Program-made: the position numbers and the translations under genes | Part shown: one piece after another, positions 33,296 to 41,612 of the stretch | Position numbering within the stretch: the first letter of the stretch is position 1 | How the letters are laid out: every line of letters starts with the position of its first letter | Origin: Shimia litoralis | Lineage (GTDB): Bacteria; Pseudomonadota; Alphaproteobacteria; Rhodobacterales; Rhodobacteraceae | Assembly: GCF_005518135.1 (NCBI RefSeq) | Contig: NZ_SULI01000023.1 | Coordinates: 1 to 46,106, forward strand | Reading direction: 5' to 3' | DNA length: 46,106 nucleotides | Notes under the pieces: model-generated | What the model was told of the DNA's origin: nothing | What the model saw: the letters and a program-made list of their open reading frames with translations, nothing else | Database searches by the model: none

Positions 33296-33643
33296 TTGCC
33301 ACATCTTGTCTTGGAACACTCACCCGACCTGACCCATTCACACGACCTGAACGCCGTAAGCAAAGCATTGTTCAAGGCCGCCTGCGAAAGCCCTGTGTTC
33401 ATCGCCAACCCGGATGCGGTCAAAGTGCGAACGATTTGCTGCGAAAACCACCAGAGCGCAACAACACCAAACACGTTTGCGCATCTCACTGTGCGTTTAT
33501 TGTCAGGGCGCGAACCCGAGGCCAAGGCACAGTTGGCGCAATCCTTGCTTGATATCATGGACGCGCATTTGCCAGATGTTGGCAGCCTCAGCGTCGAGCC
33601 CGTCGACATGGATCGCGCCACATATCGCAAACGCACGCTTTAG
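33296..33643 (+). CDS. 5-carboxymethyl-2-hydroxymuconate isomerase-like tautomerase
   Basis: This 115-residue protein begins, after a TTG start at 33296, with Pro: PHLVLEHSPDL. In CHMI and other tautomerases the N-terminal Pro acts as the catalytic base, so a TTG start that places Pro second is the decisive evidence; any upstream start would bury the Pro. VKVRTICCENHQ and AHLTVRLLSGREPEAKAQLAQSLLDIM match the family. It begins two bases after the N-formylglutamate amidohydrolase stop and AGGA lies upstream. Other homoprotocatechuate-pathway genes are absent, so the true substrate is unknown. Confidence 0.82.
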   Translation: MPHLVLEHSPDLTHSHDLNAVSKALFKAACESPVFIANPDAVKVRTICCENHQSATTPNTFAHLTVRLLSGREPEAKAQLAQSLLDIMDAHLPDVGSLSVEPVDMDRATYRKRTL

Positions 33644-33666
33644 CCCACAACCACCGGAGATTTACC

Positions 33667-33990
33667 ATGGATATCGACGCTCAAACTCAAATCGAGATCG
33701 AAGCCGCCGCATTTCGCACCCTGCGCGAGCATTTGATGGAAAAGCGCACGGACGTACAAAACATCGACCTGATGAATATGGCAGGCTTTTGCCGCAATTG
33801 TCTGGCGCGCTGGTACCAAGAGGCGGCAAACGAGCGCGGCATTGAGATGGACAAAATGCAGGCCCGCGAATTGTACTATGGGATGACGATGGATGAATGG
33901 AAATCCACATACCAAACAGATGCCAGCCCCGAAAAGCAGGCCGCATTCAAGGTCGCATTCGCCGAAAATGTTGGTGACGCCAAAGGCTAA
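33667..33990 (+). CDS. DUF1244 family protein
   Basis: This 107-residue conserved protein is mostly helical. It has FRTLREHLMEKRTDVQNIDLMNMAGFCRNCLARWY and ELYYGMTMDEWKSTYQT, which matches DUF1244 as I know it. Two Cys in FCRNCLARW could bind a metal. Function is unknown. It is the third gene of the plus-strand group after the amidohydrolase and the tautomerase, with 23 bp between. Confidence 0.88.
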   Translation: MDIDAQTQIEIEAAAFRTLREHLMEKRTDVQNIDLMNMAGFCRNCLARWYQEAANERGIEMDKMQARELYYGMTMDEWKSTYQTDASPEKQAAFKVAFAENVGDAKG

Positions 33991-34007
33991 ACCACCCTCA
34001 TGACATT

Positions 34008-34058
34008 GCGCGTGCACAAGTGATGTGCATGCGCACAGCTATGCGTTCGCACATGCAC
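34008..34058. promoter_or_regulatory. Nested imperfect inverted repeats upstream of the dioxygenase-like gene
   Basis: Three related 10-mers lie in the 108-bp gap before the gene at 34099: GCGCGTGCAC (34008-34017), GTGCATGCGC (34025-34034) and GCACATGCAC (34049-34058). Each adjacent pair is an inverted repeat with one mismatch. The arrangement looks like a regulator-binding region or mRNA structure, but no regulator is adjacent and chance is possible. Confidence 0.35.
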
Positions 34059-34098
34059 GGGATAGGATTTACCAAACACCTATCCAGGAGATTGTCGC

Positions 34099-34893
34099 AT
34101 GTCGCGCCTACCCACATACTTTATCTCGCACGGTGGCGGACCATGGCCTTGGATGCCGGATTGGCGAGCCGAATTCGCCCCGCTTGAAGCATCGCTTGCC
34201 GCCATTCCCCAACAGCTCGGGGAACGCCCACGTGCCGTTCTATGCATCTCTGGACACTGGGAAGCAGATGCATTTACGGTGATGACATCCCCACAACCAC
34301 CCATGATCTATGATTACTCTGGTTTTCCAGACGAAACCTATGACGTCAGCTATCCTGCCCCGGGTGCGCCACATATCGCACAAGACACGGCCAACCTGAT
34401 CTCTGCAGCGGGCTTGCCGGTGCGGATGGACGACAGGCAGGGATATGATCATGGCACCTTTGTGCCCCTGTCGATCATGTACCCCGACGCCGACATCCCG
34501 GTTTTGCAAGTTTCCATGCGCCACTCATATGATCCACAAGACCATTTCGCATTGGGTCGCGCACTGTCGCCGTTACGGGACCAAGGTGTGCTGATTATCG
34601 GCTCTGGCCTGAGCTATCACAATTTGCGTGCGTTCGGGCCTGCAGCCAAGGTGCCTTCAGAGGCATTTGACGTGTGGCTTGGGCATGCTCTGGCCCAACC
34701 GGCCGACATGCGTACCAACGCGCTACTGGATTGGGAAACCGCCCCCTATGCCCGTGAGTGTCACGCGCAAGAGGATCATTTTGTACCTATTTTCGCCGCA
34801 CTCGGGGCTGCTGAAGACGCCAAAGCTACACGGATTTACCACCAAAAAAATATCTTTGGTGGCGTCACTGCATCCGGGTACCGTTTTGATTAA
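34099..34893 (+). CDS. Class III extradiol dioxygenase (DODA-type) family protein
   Basis: This 264-residue protein of the LigB/DODA superfamily opens ring catechols using a non-haem metal. It has TYFISHGGGPWPW with the first metal His, CISGHWEADAFTVMT, YDHGTFVPLSIMYPDADIPVLQVS, and IIGSGLSYHNLRAFG. AGGAG precedes the ATG. It could be a true catechol dioxygenase or a 4,5-DOPA-type enzyme of unknown substrate. No other aromatic-degradation gene is adjacent, apart from the CHMI-like tautomerase two genes upstream, which uses a chemically related intermediate; a link between them is inference. It is convergent with the desaturase gene, with a four-base overlap of the stops. Confidence 0.85.
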   Translation: MSRLPTYFISHGGGPWPWMPDWRAEFAPLEASLAAIPQQLGERPRAVLCISGHWEADAFTVMTSPQPPMIYDYSGFPDETYDVSYPAPGAPHIAQDTANLISAAGLPVRMDDRQGYDHGTFVPLSIMYPDADIPVLQVSMRHSYDPQDHFALGRALSPLRDQGVLIIGSGLSYHNLRAFGPAAKVPSEAFDVWLGHALAQPADMRTNALLDWETAPYARECHAQEDHFVPIFAALGAAEDAKATRIYHQKNIFGGVTASGYRFD

Positions 34894-35948
34894 GCGGCCT
34901 GCAAACGCATCTGGTGCGCCTGAGCAAAAGACAGCAAACGCTGGCTCTGTTCATCCCAAAGATTGAGTTTTACGCAGGAGAAGCTCTCGCGAAGGGTCAG
35001 GCATTGCGCTGTGGCCAACACGGGGTTGTCCTTAAGCACCTGCGGCAACCGATAGAACGGTATGCGTGCGTACAAGTGATGCACGTGATGAATCCCAATG
35101 TTTGCCGTCATCCACTGCAGCGGTGCAGGCAAAATATAGTTCGAGCTACCGCGGAGAGCCGCATCATGAACCTGCCAGTCCTCTTCGTGCTTCCACGTTG
35201 TGCCTTCGAACTGATGTTGGACATAAAACAGCCATACACCAATTGCCGCTGCAATAATCACGGTTGGCAAAAAGATCAGAAGCAACGGTGCCACACCACC
35301 GAAGTACAAAATACCAAGCACAAGAACCGCAATACCAACATTTGTGCCCATCGAGCTGACCCAATATTTTGAACCCGCATTCATCAGGCCCACCGGTAGA
35401 CGATTTTCAAAGATAAATACGTAAATCGGACCAATCACAAACAACACAAAAGGATGGCGGTACATACGGTATTTAAGCTGGCCCCACTTGGACAGCGCCT
35501 CGTACTCCGCAACGGTCAGGGTCATGATATCGCCCCATCCACGACGTTCCAAGTTACCCGCAGACGCGTGGTGAACCGAATGGAATTTGCGCCACACATC
35601 ATATGGCGTGACCGTCAAGATACCGAGCCCACGCCCGACCCAGTCAGACACTTGCCGGTTTTTGAAGAACGATCCATGTCCGCAGTCATGTTGAATTGCA
35701 AACAAACGCACCAAAAAGCCCGCGTTGATGACCGAAATCCCCAGAGCCAACCAACCGCTGATTGACAAGGACCACCACGCCAAGGCCCAAAGCGCCAAAA
35801 ACGGAACCATGGTCACTGCAATCTCAAGAAAACTGCGTGCTGTGTTCGGCTCGCGGTATTTCGCAAGGGTACGCACCCAATCTTGAGCGCTCTTTTTTTC
35901 GATGGCCGGTGGGGGCGTCATGCTATTCAACGGACTTTTGCCTTTCAT
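34890..35948 (-). CDS. Membrane fatty acid desaturase
   Basis: This 352-residue membrane di-iron desaturase has the three His boxes HDCGH, HSVHH and HHVHH in the correct order, with four or more hydrophobic segments between. It introduces a double bond into acyl chains at the membrane, and acyl-lipid or sphingolipid chain desaturation are possible. AGGAAG just ahead of the ATG at 35948 decides the start; an upstream in-frame start would add 17 residues. It is a single gene with a 283-bp gap to the D-amino-acid transaminase gene. Confidence 0.9.
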   Translation of the reverse strand: MKGKSPLNSMTPPPAIEKKSAQDWVRTLAKYREPNTARSFLEIAVTMVPFLALWALAWWSLSISGWLALGISVINAGFLVRLFAIQHDCGHGSFFKNRQVSDWVGRGLGILTVTPYDVWRKFHSVHHASAGNLERRGWGDIMTLTVAEYEALSKWGQLKYRMYRHPFVLFVIGPIYVFIFENRLPVGLMNAGSKYWVSSMGTNVGIAVLVLGILYFGGVAPLLLIFLPTVIIAAAIGVWLFYVQHQFEGTTWKHEEDWQVHDAALRGSSNYILPAPLQWMTANIGIHHVHHLYARIPFYRLPQVLKDNPVLATAQCLTLRESFSCVKLNLWDEQSQRLLSFAQAHQMRLQAA

Positions 35949-36231
35949 AATCTTCCTGAAAGACAAAAGAGAAAACCTCTGTCCTATCGGAGCATTCACA
36001 CAAGCCCCTCAGTGCCACGCGTATTTTTGCGCACCATTCGACAAGCTTTGCCGGAACGCGTAGCGCCCACCACGTGAAAAGTCCAGCACTCGGCGCAAGC
36101 GTCGGCGGGTTTTAGATCAATGTCGCGGGATTTTTACGACGGACACCGCACAAAAGTTGCCCATACGGCAACACACAGAAAAACAAAGGCGAATCGCGTC
36201 GCCTTTGTTTGCGCTCACATATGTGTGGTGA

Positions 36232-37095
36232 TCAAATCGCTGCCTTGCGGCTTTCATCAAGATAAATCTCGCGGAGCCGCTTTGCGATTGGCCCCGGAGT
36301 TCCATCACCCAACATCGCCCCATCGATTTCAACAACAGGCATCACGAATGCGCTCGCAGAAGTCGTAAAGGCTTCGTCAGCCTCTTTGGCTTCATCAATC
36401 GTAAAGAGACGTTCTTCGATTTCCATTTGCGCTTCTTGCGCCAAGCGCAGGACAGCTTTGCGGGTAATCCCGTGCAAAATGTCGTTGGACAGAGGCCGCG
36501 TGATAATTTTGCCGTTCTTCACATAATACGCATTGTTTGAAGTGCCTTCGGTGACATAGCCATCCTCGACCATCCACGCATCATCCGCGCCTGCTGCTTT
36601 CGCCATCATCTTGCCCATGGACGGGTACAGCAGTTGCACCGTTTTGATGTCACGGCGTCCCCAGCGAATATCCTCGATCGAGATAATCTTGGCGCCTTTT
36701 TTCGAGGCAGGGCTGTCAGCGAGGCCCGGCTTGTTTTGAGTGAACAGAACAATCGTGGGCTTGGTTGTTTCCGGATCAGGGAACACAAAGTCGCGATCGC
36801 CGTCGCTTCCACGCGTGACCTGCAAATAGATCATGCCTTCGTCGATGTCATTGAGCTCGACCAACTTACGGTGAATCGCAAGAAGTTCATCTTTGGTGCA
36901 GGGTTCCTGCATATCCAATTCATCCAGCGACCGCTTCAGACGCACCGCGTGGCCTTCAAAGTCGATCAACTTGCCGCCAAGAACACTTGTGACCTCGTAC
37001 ACGGCATCCGCCATCAGGAAACCACGGTCAAAAATTGAAACCTTTGCTTCGGTTTCAGGCAGGTATTCGCCATTTACATATACAGTCCGGGTCAT
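36232..37095 (-). CDS. D-amino-acid transaminase (fold type IV)
   Basis: This 287-residue PLP enzyme is of the branched-chain/D-amino-acid aminotransferase family. PLP Lys151 lies in RRDIKTVQLLYPSMGK, and the phosphate-cup segment VTEGTSNNAY follows. VNGEYLPETEAKVSIFDRGFLMADAVYE is typical of D-alanine transaminase. The expected reaction swaps amino groups between D-amino acids and 2-oxoacids. AAAGGAGA precedes the ATG. It is 11 bp after dgcA on the same strand and is therefore part of a D-amino-acid operon (dgcN, dgcA, this gene). Confidence 0.9.
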   Translation of the reverse strand: MTRTVYVNGEYLPETEAKVSIFDRGFLMADAVYEVTSVLGGKLIDFEGHAVRLKRSLDELDMQEPCTKDELLAIHRKLVELNDIDEGMIYLQVTRGSDGDRDFVFPDPETTKPTIVLFTQNKPGLADSPASKKGAKIISIEDIRWGRRDIKTVQLLYPSMGKMMAKAAGADDAWMVEDGYVTEGTSNNAYYVKNGKIITRPLSNDILHGITRKAVLRLAQEAQMEIEERLFTIDEAKEADEAFTTSASAFVMPVVEIDGAMLGDGTPGPIAKRLREIYLDESRKAAI

Positions 37096-37106
37096 TCGCG
37101 TCTCCT

Positions 37107-38072
37107 TTAGCCCCAGAGGTCCGCTTTGGGCGGGTGCACTCCGGCATCGTCAAATTCCAATGGTATGTTGCGGTCTTCGGCTAACAAGAGCGGCCCGTCA
37201 AGGTCTGTCACCAGCGCACCTTGCGCCACAAGCGTCGCAGGTGCCATAGCCAAAGATGATCCAACCATGCACCCCACCATGACATCAAAACCTTGCGCCA
37301 ATGCCGCATCGCGAAGACGCAGCGCTTCGGTCAGACCGCCGGTCTTATCCAGCTTGATGTTCACCACATCATATTTACCGACCAATTTGGGCAAACTGGT
37401 TCGGTCATGACAGCTTTCATCTGCACAAACGGGCACAGGGCGTTCCATCCCGATCAGCGCATCATCATCACCGGCTGGCAGTGGCTGTTCGACCAGCGCC
37501 ACACCAAGACGCACCAAATGCGGTGCCAGATCGGCATAGACGTCCGCGGACCAGCCTTCATTCGCATCCACAATAATCGTCGACTCCGGCGCACCCGCGC
37601 GCACGGCCTCGAGACGCGGCATGTCATCAGGCGTGCCCAGCTTGATCTTGAGCAGAGGGCGAAATGCATTTTCCGCAGCCTGAGCACGCATATTTTCCGG
37701 CGTATCCAGCGAAAGGGTATAGGCCGTGATCTCTGGCTTTGGGGCCTCTAGCCCAGCCAATTCCCAAACGGGTTTACCAGCTTGTTTGGCTTCCAAATCC
37801 CACAATGCACAATCAACCGCGTTGCGGGCTGCCCCCGCTGGCAACAAATCATACAACGCCTCGCGATCAAAGCTGTCAGGAAGCGCTGCGATCTGGGCTG
37901 TGACACTCTCAAGGGTTTCATCATAGCGGGCATAGGGCACGCATTCGCCCCAACCAGTGACGCCGCCAACGCTGATTTTGACTGTCAGAACCTGTGCTTC
38001 GGTGCGTGACCCTCGTGAAATCGTAAACACCTGTGCCAGCTTGAACACATCTCGCGTGACTGAAATCTCCAA
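37107..38072 (-). CDS. dgcA: N-acetyl-D-glutamate racemase (DgcA), enolase superfamily
   Basis: This 321-residue member of the dipeptide-epimerase branch of the enolase superfamily has an N-terminal capping domain (1-110). The barrel has a KxK motif in LKIKLG, metal-binding residues in IIVDANEGW, ALVEQPLP and PVCADESC, and NIKLDKTGG. Neighbouring dgcN argues for DgcA, which racemises N-acetyl-D-glutamate to the L-form in D-glutamate breakdown, over L-Ala-D/L-Glu epimerase. A TTG start at 38072, with AAGGGG upstream, begins the conserved LEISVTRDVF segment; upstream extension from other starts lacks conservation. It sits between dgcN and the D-amino-acid transaminase gene. Confidence 0.82.
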   Translation of the reverse strand: MEISVTRDVFKLAQVFTISRGSRTEAQVLTVKISVGGVTGWGECVPYARYDETLESVTAQIAALPDSFDREALYDLLPAGAARNAVDCALWDLEAKQAGKPVWELAGLEAPKPEITAYTLSLDTPENMRAQAAENAFRPLLKIKLGTPDDMPRLEAVRAGAPESTIIVDANEGWSADVYADLAPHLVRLGVALVEQPLPAGDDDALIGMERPVPVCADESCHDRTSLPKLVGKYDVVNIKLDKTGGLTEALRLRDAALAQGFDVMVGCMVGSSLAMAPATLVAQGALVTDLDGPLLLAEDRNIPLEFDDAGVHPPKADLWG

Positions 38073-38100
38073 AGACCCACCCCTTATCCGTTTGTAAATT

Positions 38101-38126
38101 TCAGAGGCCCCATATGGCGCCTCTGA
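38101..38126 (-). promoter_or_regulatory. Intercistronic hairpin between dgcN and dgcA
   Basis: TCAGAGGC and GCCTCTGA arms with a further paired core (one mismatch) form a 26-base near-palindrome in the gap between the two genes. On the minus strand it is followed by AATTTA and not by a T-run, so it may stabilise or segment the message more than terminate it. Confidence 0.45.
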
Positions 38127-38142
38127 CACATTGTACGAAAGA

Positions 38143-39144
38143 TTACAGCGCAGTGAGCGCGTCAACCAGTTTCTCTGATCCAAAGCGGAACGGATCGGTG
38201 GCGGGAAGACCCATGCGATCTTCGACCTCAGCAAGATATGCCTTGGCTTCGCTGTCGCTCATGTGCTGTGTGTTCACCGATACGCCGATAACCTGGCAGG
38301 CCGGATTAGCAACATGCGCCAACGACAGCGCCATGTCTCGCACCTGTTCCAAGGTTGGCAACGCGTATCCAGGCAAGCCGCGCATATGCTCGCGGGTTGG
38401 CTCGTGGGACAAGATCAACGCATCAGGTTGTCCCCCGTGGATCAGCGCCATCGTCACACCAGAATAGGACACGTGGAACAAGGATCCCTGCCCTTCAATG
38501 ATGTCCCAGTGGTCATCATCATTGTCAGGCGTCAACCATTCAACCGAGCCAGCCATAAAGTCCGCGACAACGGCATCCAAAGGCACACCGTCACCGGTGA
38601 TCAAAATGCCTGTCTGACCGGTGGCCCGAAAGGTCGATTTGAGGCCACGCTCGCGCATGGCGGCATCCAGCGCAAGACCTGTGTACATTTTGCCGACAGA
38701 ACAATCTGTGCCAACCGCCAAGACGCGCTTGCCCTTGCGCTTGATGCCATTCGCGATCGGATACTCGACCTCGGGGACACGCACATCATGCAACGCACGC
38801 CCGCATGCCTCTGCGACAGCGACCAAGTCAGGTTCGTCTGACAACAAGTTGTGAAGCCCAGACGCCAGATCAAAGCCTTCTTCCAAAGCCATCACCAGCA
38901 CCTTTTTCCAAGCGGCAGAAATCACGCCACCTCGATTTGCCACACCGATCACAAGCGTCTTGGCGCCTGCCTCTTTGGCTTGAACCAATGTCATATCAGT
39001 CAGCCCCAAATCAGCATTGCACCCTTCCATGCGGAATTGTCCAACAGCGTTGTCTGGGCGCCAATCCTTAATGCCTTGTGCAACTTTCGCTGCAAGTTGG
39101 TCGGGCGCGTCACCCAGGAACAGCAGATATGGGGTCTGTATCAT
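38143..39144 (-). CDS. dgcN: D-glutamate N-acetyltransferase (DgcN, DUF1611 type)
   Basis: This 333-residue member of the DUF1611 family, to which the D-glutamate N-acetyltransferase DgcN belongs, contains the P-loop-like VGTDCSVGKMYTGLAL. It also has MEGCNADLGLTDM, GVANRGGVISAAWKKV, GQTGILITGDGVPLDAVVADFMAGSVEWLTP and IEGQGSLFHVSYSGVTMALIHG. DgcN acetylates D-glutamate so that DgcA can racemise it. It is first in the operon dgcN-dgcA-transaminase. The known pathway then needs a deacetylase, which is not seen here. Confidence 0.85.
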   Translation of the reverse strand: MIQTPYLLFLGDAPDQLAAKVAQGIKDWRPDNAVGQFRMEGCNADLGLTDMTLVQAKEAGAKTLVIGVANRGGVISAAWKKVLVMALEEGFDLASGLHNLLSDEPDLVAVAEACGRALHDVRVPEVEYPIANGIKRKGKRVLAVGTDCSVGKMYTGLALDAAMRERGLKSTFRATGQTGILITGDGVPLDAVVADFMAGSVEWLTPDNDDDHWDIIEGQGSLFHVSYSGVTMALIHGGQPDALILSHEPTREHMRGLPGYALPTLEQVRDMALSLAHVANPACQVIGVSVNTQHMSDSEAKAYLAEVEDRMGLPATDPFRFGSEKLVDALTAL

Positions 39145-39442
39145 CGCGAGAATCCTTATGTCATTATCGGGATTTTCTGATGATTGCGCGTGAATTTCGT
39201 TTCTATATCACCTAAATTTCGTGATTATTTGCAAGTTTCTTCGACCATCTGGCCGAATTCCAAGAGATACTTGCATAGAAACCTCCACCTCCGCTCGAAC
39301 CATCACAGCGACACCAAAGAGGCGCGCCGCAACGCGGCGCAACTTATGCCGCACTCGCAAAATAAGCTTGCACACAGGCGCGCAATTTAATAACGCTACG
39401 CACGAAAAACACGCAACTTCATTTCAAAGAGGTCCGCCCGAT
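39145..39442. other. Divergent intergenic region dgcN / mcl1
   Basis: This region of 298 bp separates the divergent operons and should carry both promoters. It holds a direct repeat AATTTCGT at 39193 and 39215, 22 bases apart, within an A/T-rich stretch near dgcN. Nearer mcl1 is a perfect GCGCCGC-AAC-GCGGCGC hairpin (39324-39340). These are candidate regulatory elements with no known binder. Confidence 0.4.
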
Positions 39443-40402
39443 ATGAGCTTCCGCCTTCAGCCAAACGCCCCCGCCCGCCCAAACCGCTGTCAGCTTTTTG
39501 GCCCAGGATCCAACACAAAACTGTTTGCCAAGATGGCGGCCTCTGCGGCTGACGTCATCAACCTCGATCTGGAAGACTCGGTCGCCCCATCCGACAAAGA
39601 CGTCGCGCGCGCCAACATCATCGAAGCTCTCAATACGATTGATTGGGGCAACAAATACATGTCTGTGCGCATCAACAGCCTAGACACGCCTTACTGGTAT
39701 CGTGACGTCGTCGATTTGCTGGAGCAGGCAGGTGACCGTCTGGACCAGATCATGATCCCCAAAGTCGGCTGTGCAGAAGATGTGTATGCCGTTGATGCTC
39801 TTGTGACTGCCGTTGAGCGCGCCAAAGGTCGGACCAAACCGATTTCCTTTGAAGTGATTATCGAATCGGCTGCGGGCATTGCTCACGTCGAAGCCATTGC
39901 CGCCTCCTCACCACGTTTGCAGGCAATGAGCCTTGGCGCAGCAGATTTCGCCGCCTCGATGGGCATGCAAACCACAGGCATCGGTGGCACACAGGAAAAC
40001 TATTACATGCTGCGTGACGGCGCCAAGCATTGGTCAGACCCGTGGCATTGGGCCCAAGCCGCGATTGTTGCCGCCTGCCGCACCCATGGCATCCTGCCGG
40101 TTGACGGACCCTTTGGCGATTTCTCGGACGACGAAGGATATATCGCACAGGCAAAACGCTCGGCAACATTGGGCATGGTTGGCAAATGGGCCATCCACCC
40201 CAAGCAGATCGCTCTTGCAAACGACGTGTTCACCCCATCCGAAGAAGCCGTCGCAGAAGCCCGCGAGATTCTTGCAGCCATGGAACAAGCCAAAGCCAAT
40301 GGTGAAGGCGCCACCGTTTACAAAGGCCGCCTTGTCGATATTGCATCCATCAAGCAAGCCGAAGTCATCGTAGCCCAATCAGAATTGATCGCTGGTAGCT
40401 AA
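39443..40402 (+). CDS. mcl1: L-malyl-CoA/beta-methylmalyl-CoA lyase
   Basis: This 319-residue member of the HpcH/HpaI-citrate lyase beta superfamily shows DVINLDLEDSVAP, SVRINSLDTPYWYRD, IMIPKVG, FEVIIESAAGIAHVE, SLGAADFAASMG and MVGKWAIHPKQIA. Close agreement with the Rhodobacter sphaeroides Mcl1 sequence as I remember it supports the dual-activity enzyme. It cleaves (3S)-malyl-CoA and beta-methylmalyl-CoA to glyoxylate plus acetyl-CoA or propionyl-CoA, late in the ethylmalonyl-CoA pathway of acetate assimilation. AAAGAGG precedes the ATG at 39443. Its neighbours do not belong to the same pathway, and it is followed by a terminator. Confidence 0.95.
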   Translation: MSFRLQPNAPARPNRCQLFGPGSNTKLFAKMAASAADVINLDLEDSVAPSDKDVARANIIEALNTIDWGNKYMSVRINSLDTPYWYRDVVDLLEQAGDRLDQIMIPKVGCAEDVYAVDALVTAVERAKGRTKPISFEVIIESAAGIAHVEAIAASSPRLQAMSLGAADFAASMGMQTTGIGGTQENYYMLRDGAKHWSDPWHWAQAAIVAACRTHGILPVDGPFGDFSDDEGYIAQAKRSATLGMVGKWAIHPKQIALANDVFTPSEEAVAEAREILAAMEQAKANGEGATVYKGRLVDIASIKQAEVIVAQSELIAGS

Positions 40403-40425
40403 CCTGAGGCGATCCCTAAGACGAC

Positions 40426-40460
40426 ACAGGCGGGGCCACTGGCTCCGCCTGTTGCATTTT
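40426..40460 (+). terminator. Rho-independent terminator after mcl1
   Basis: A 12-bp stem ACAGGCGGGGCC / GGCTCCGCCTGT (one G-T pair) with a three-base loop is followed by TTGCATTTT, 24 bp beyond the mcl1 stop. Confidence 0.85.
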
Positions 40461-40510
40461 GCGACGGGTCTCGCGTATTTCCCATGACGATAAGATTTGG
40501 GAGAATACTG

Positions 40511-41137
40511 ATGCCAGAGATCGCACTGCTGCATACATCACCTGTGCATGTTGCCACCTTTGAGGCCTTGCGCGATCAAATCGCGCCCGAGCTGACCCTG
40601 ACCCAAATCGTGAGAGAAGACTTGCTAGAGAATGCCCGTACGCAAGGCATCACCCAGACCTTGATTGATGATGTGTGCACGACGATTCACAGCACGCACG
40701 CCCCTGTGATTTGCACCTGTACAACCCTCGGGGAAATTGCTGAGACTGCGGGAGCGATACGGATTGATCGGCCAATGATGCAACAGGCGGCCCAAGCGTC
40801 AGGCCCTATTCTCTTGGTGTATGCATTGGCAAGCACCGCGGACACATCTCGAACCTTGCTTCAAGCCGCGCTAGACGCCGTCGAAAATCCGGCTGAAATC
40901 CGTACACTGGACCTCGGCGAGTTCTGGCCACTGTTTGAGGCCGCGGAGCATACAGCATTTGCGGCCTGCATCGCTGGCGCTGTACGCGCGTATGTCGCGC
41001 AGAACGACACCCGATGTGTTGTGCTCGCACAAGCCAGCATGGCCACGGCAGCGCGGAACCTTTCAGATTTGGGCATTCCTGTTTTGACATCCCCCGAATC
41101 TGCTCTGCGCGCCGTCATAGGCACCGTGTCAGAGTGA
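40511..41137 (+). CDS. Aspartate/glutamate racemase-superfamily protein
   Basis: This 208-residue protein resembles the Asp/Glu/hydantoin racemase fold. The first half carries VICTCTTLGE, in which the Cys of CTCTT would be one catalytic thiol. The second Cys-containing half has CVVLAQASMATAA where true racemases have a thiol loop; that second site lacks the expected Cys in the standard place, so activity may differ (for example maleate-isomerase-like or a binding role). GGGAG precedes the ATG at 40511. It lies 50 bp after the mcl1 terminator and is convergent with the Lrp gene. A link to the D-amino-acid genes is positional only. Confidence 0.65.
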   Translation: MPEIALLHTSPVHVATFEALRDQIAPELTLTQIVREDLLENARTQGITQTLIDDVCTTIHSTHAPVICTCTTLGEIAETAGAIRIDRPMMQQAAQASGPILLVYALASTADTSRTLLQAALDAVENPAEIRTLDLGEFWPLFEAAEHTAFAACIAGAVRAYVAQNDTRCVVLAQASMATAARNLSDLGIPVLTSPESALRAVIGTVSE

Positions 41138-41162
41138 TAGTGGCTGCGCAGCTTGGTGGCGC

Positions 41163-41606
41163 TCAGGCGCGCTCGTCTTTCGGGGACCCCATCACAACAT
41201 AAGACGTGATCGACGCCACCTGTGGAATCACACCAAGCACATCAGTGTGAAAGGCTTTGTAAGCCGTCAGGTCTGATGCTTCGACCCTGAGGATATATTC
41301 GAATGCACCAGTTACATTGTGGCATTCACGCACCTCGGGAGAACGCGCAATCGCAGCCTCAAATGCTTCCTGAGCGGCCTTGGTGTGTGTATTCAGCCCC
41401 ACAGTCACATAGGCAATAAATCCCGTACCCAATGCGCTGTGGTTCAAGACAACACGATATCCCTTGATCACGCCACTGCGCTCAAGTTCCTGCACGCGGC
41501 GCAAGCATGCCGACGGTGACAACCCGACGCGCTCTGCAAGGTCAAGGTTGCTGATCCGTCCATCGCGCGAAAGGTGACGCAATATATTTTCGTTAATCCG
41601 ATCCAT
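41163..41606 (-). CDS. Lrp/AsnC family transcriptional regulator
   Basis: This 147-residue protein has an N-terminal helix-turn-helix (residues 1-60; NILRHLSRDGRISNLDLAERVGLSPSACLRRVQELERSG) and a C-terminal RAM/AsnC ligand-binding domain (ALGTGFIAYVTVGLN, VTGAFEYILRVEA). Such proteins sense amino acids. The start at 41606 is the Met next to the helix; further upstream in-frame starts would read through a perfect palindrome. The divergent LysE-type exporter gene and the 18-bp palindrome between them are the usual arrangement of an Lrp regulator controlling an amino-acid exporter. Confidence 0.92.
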   Translation of the reverse strand: MDRINENILRHLSRDGRISNLDLAERVGLSPSACLRRVQELERSGVIKGYRVVLNHSALGTGFIAYVTVGLNTHTKAAQEAFEAAIARSPEVRECHNVTGAFEYILRVEASDLTAYKAFHTDVLGVIPQVASITSYVVMGSPKDERA

Positions 41607-41612
41607 GTTCGT

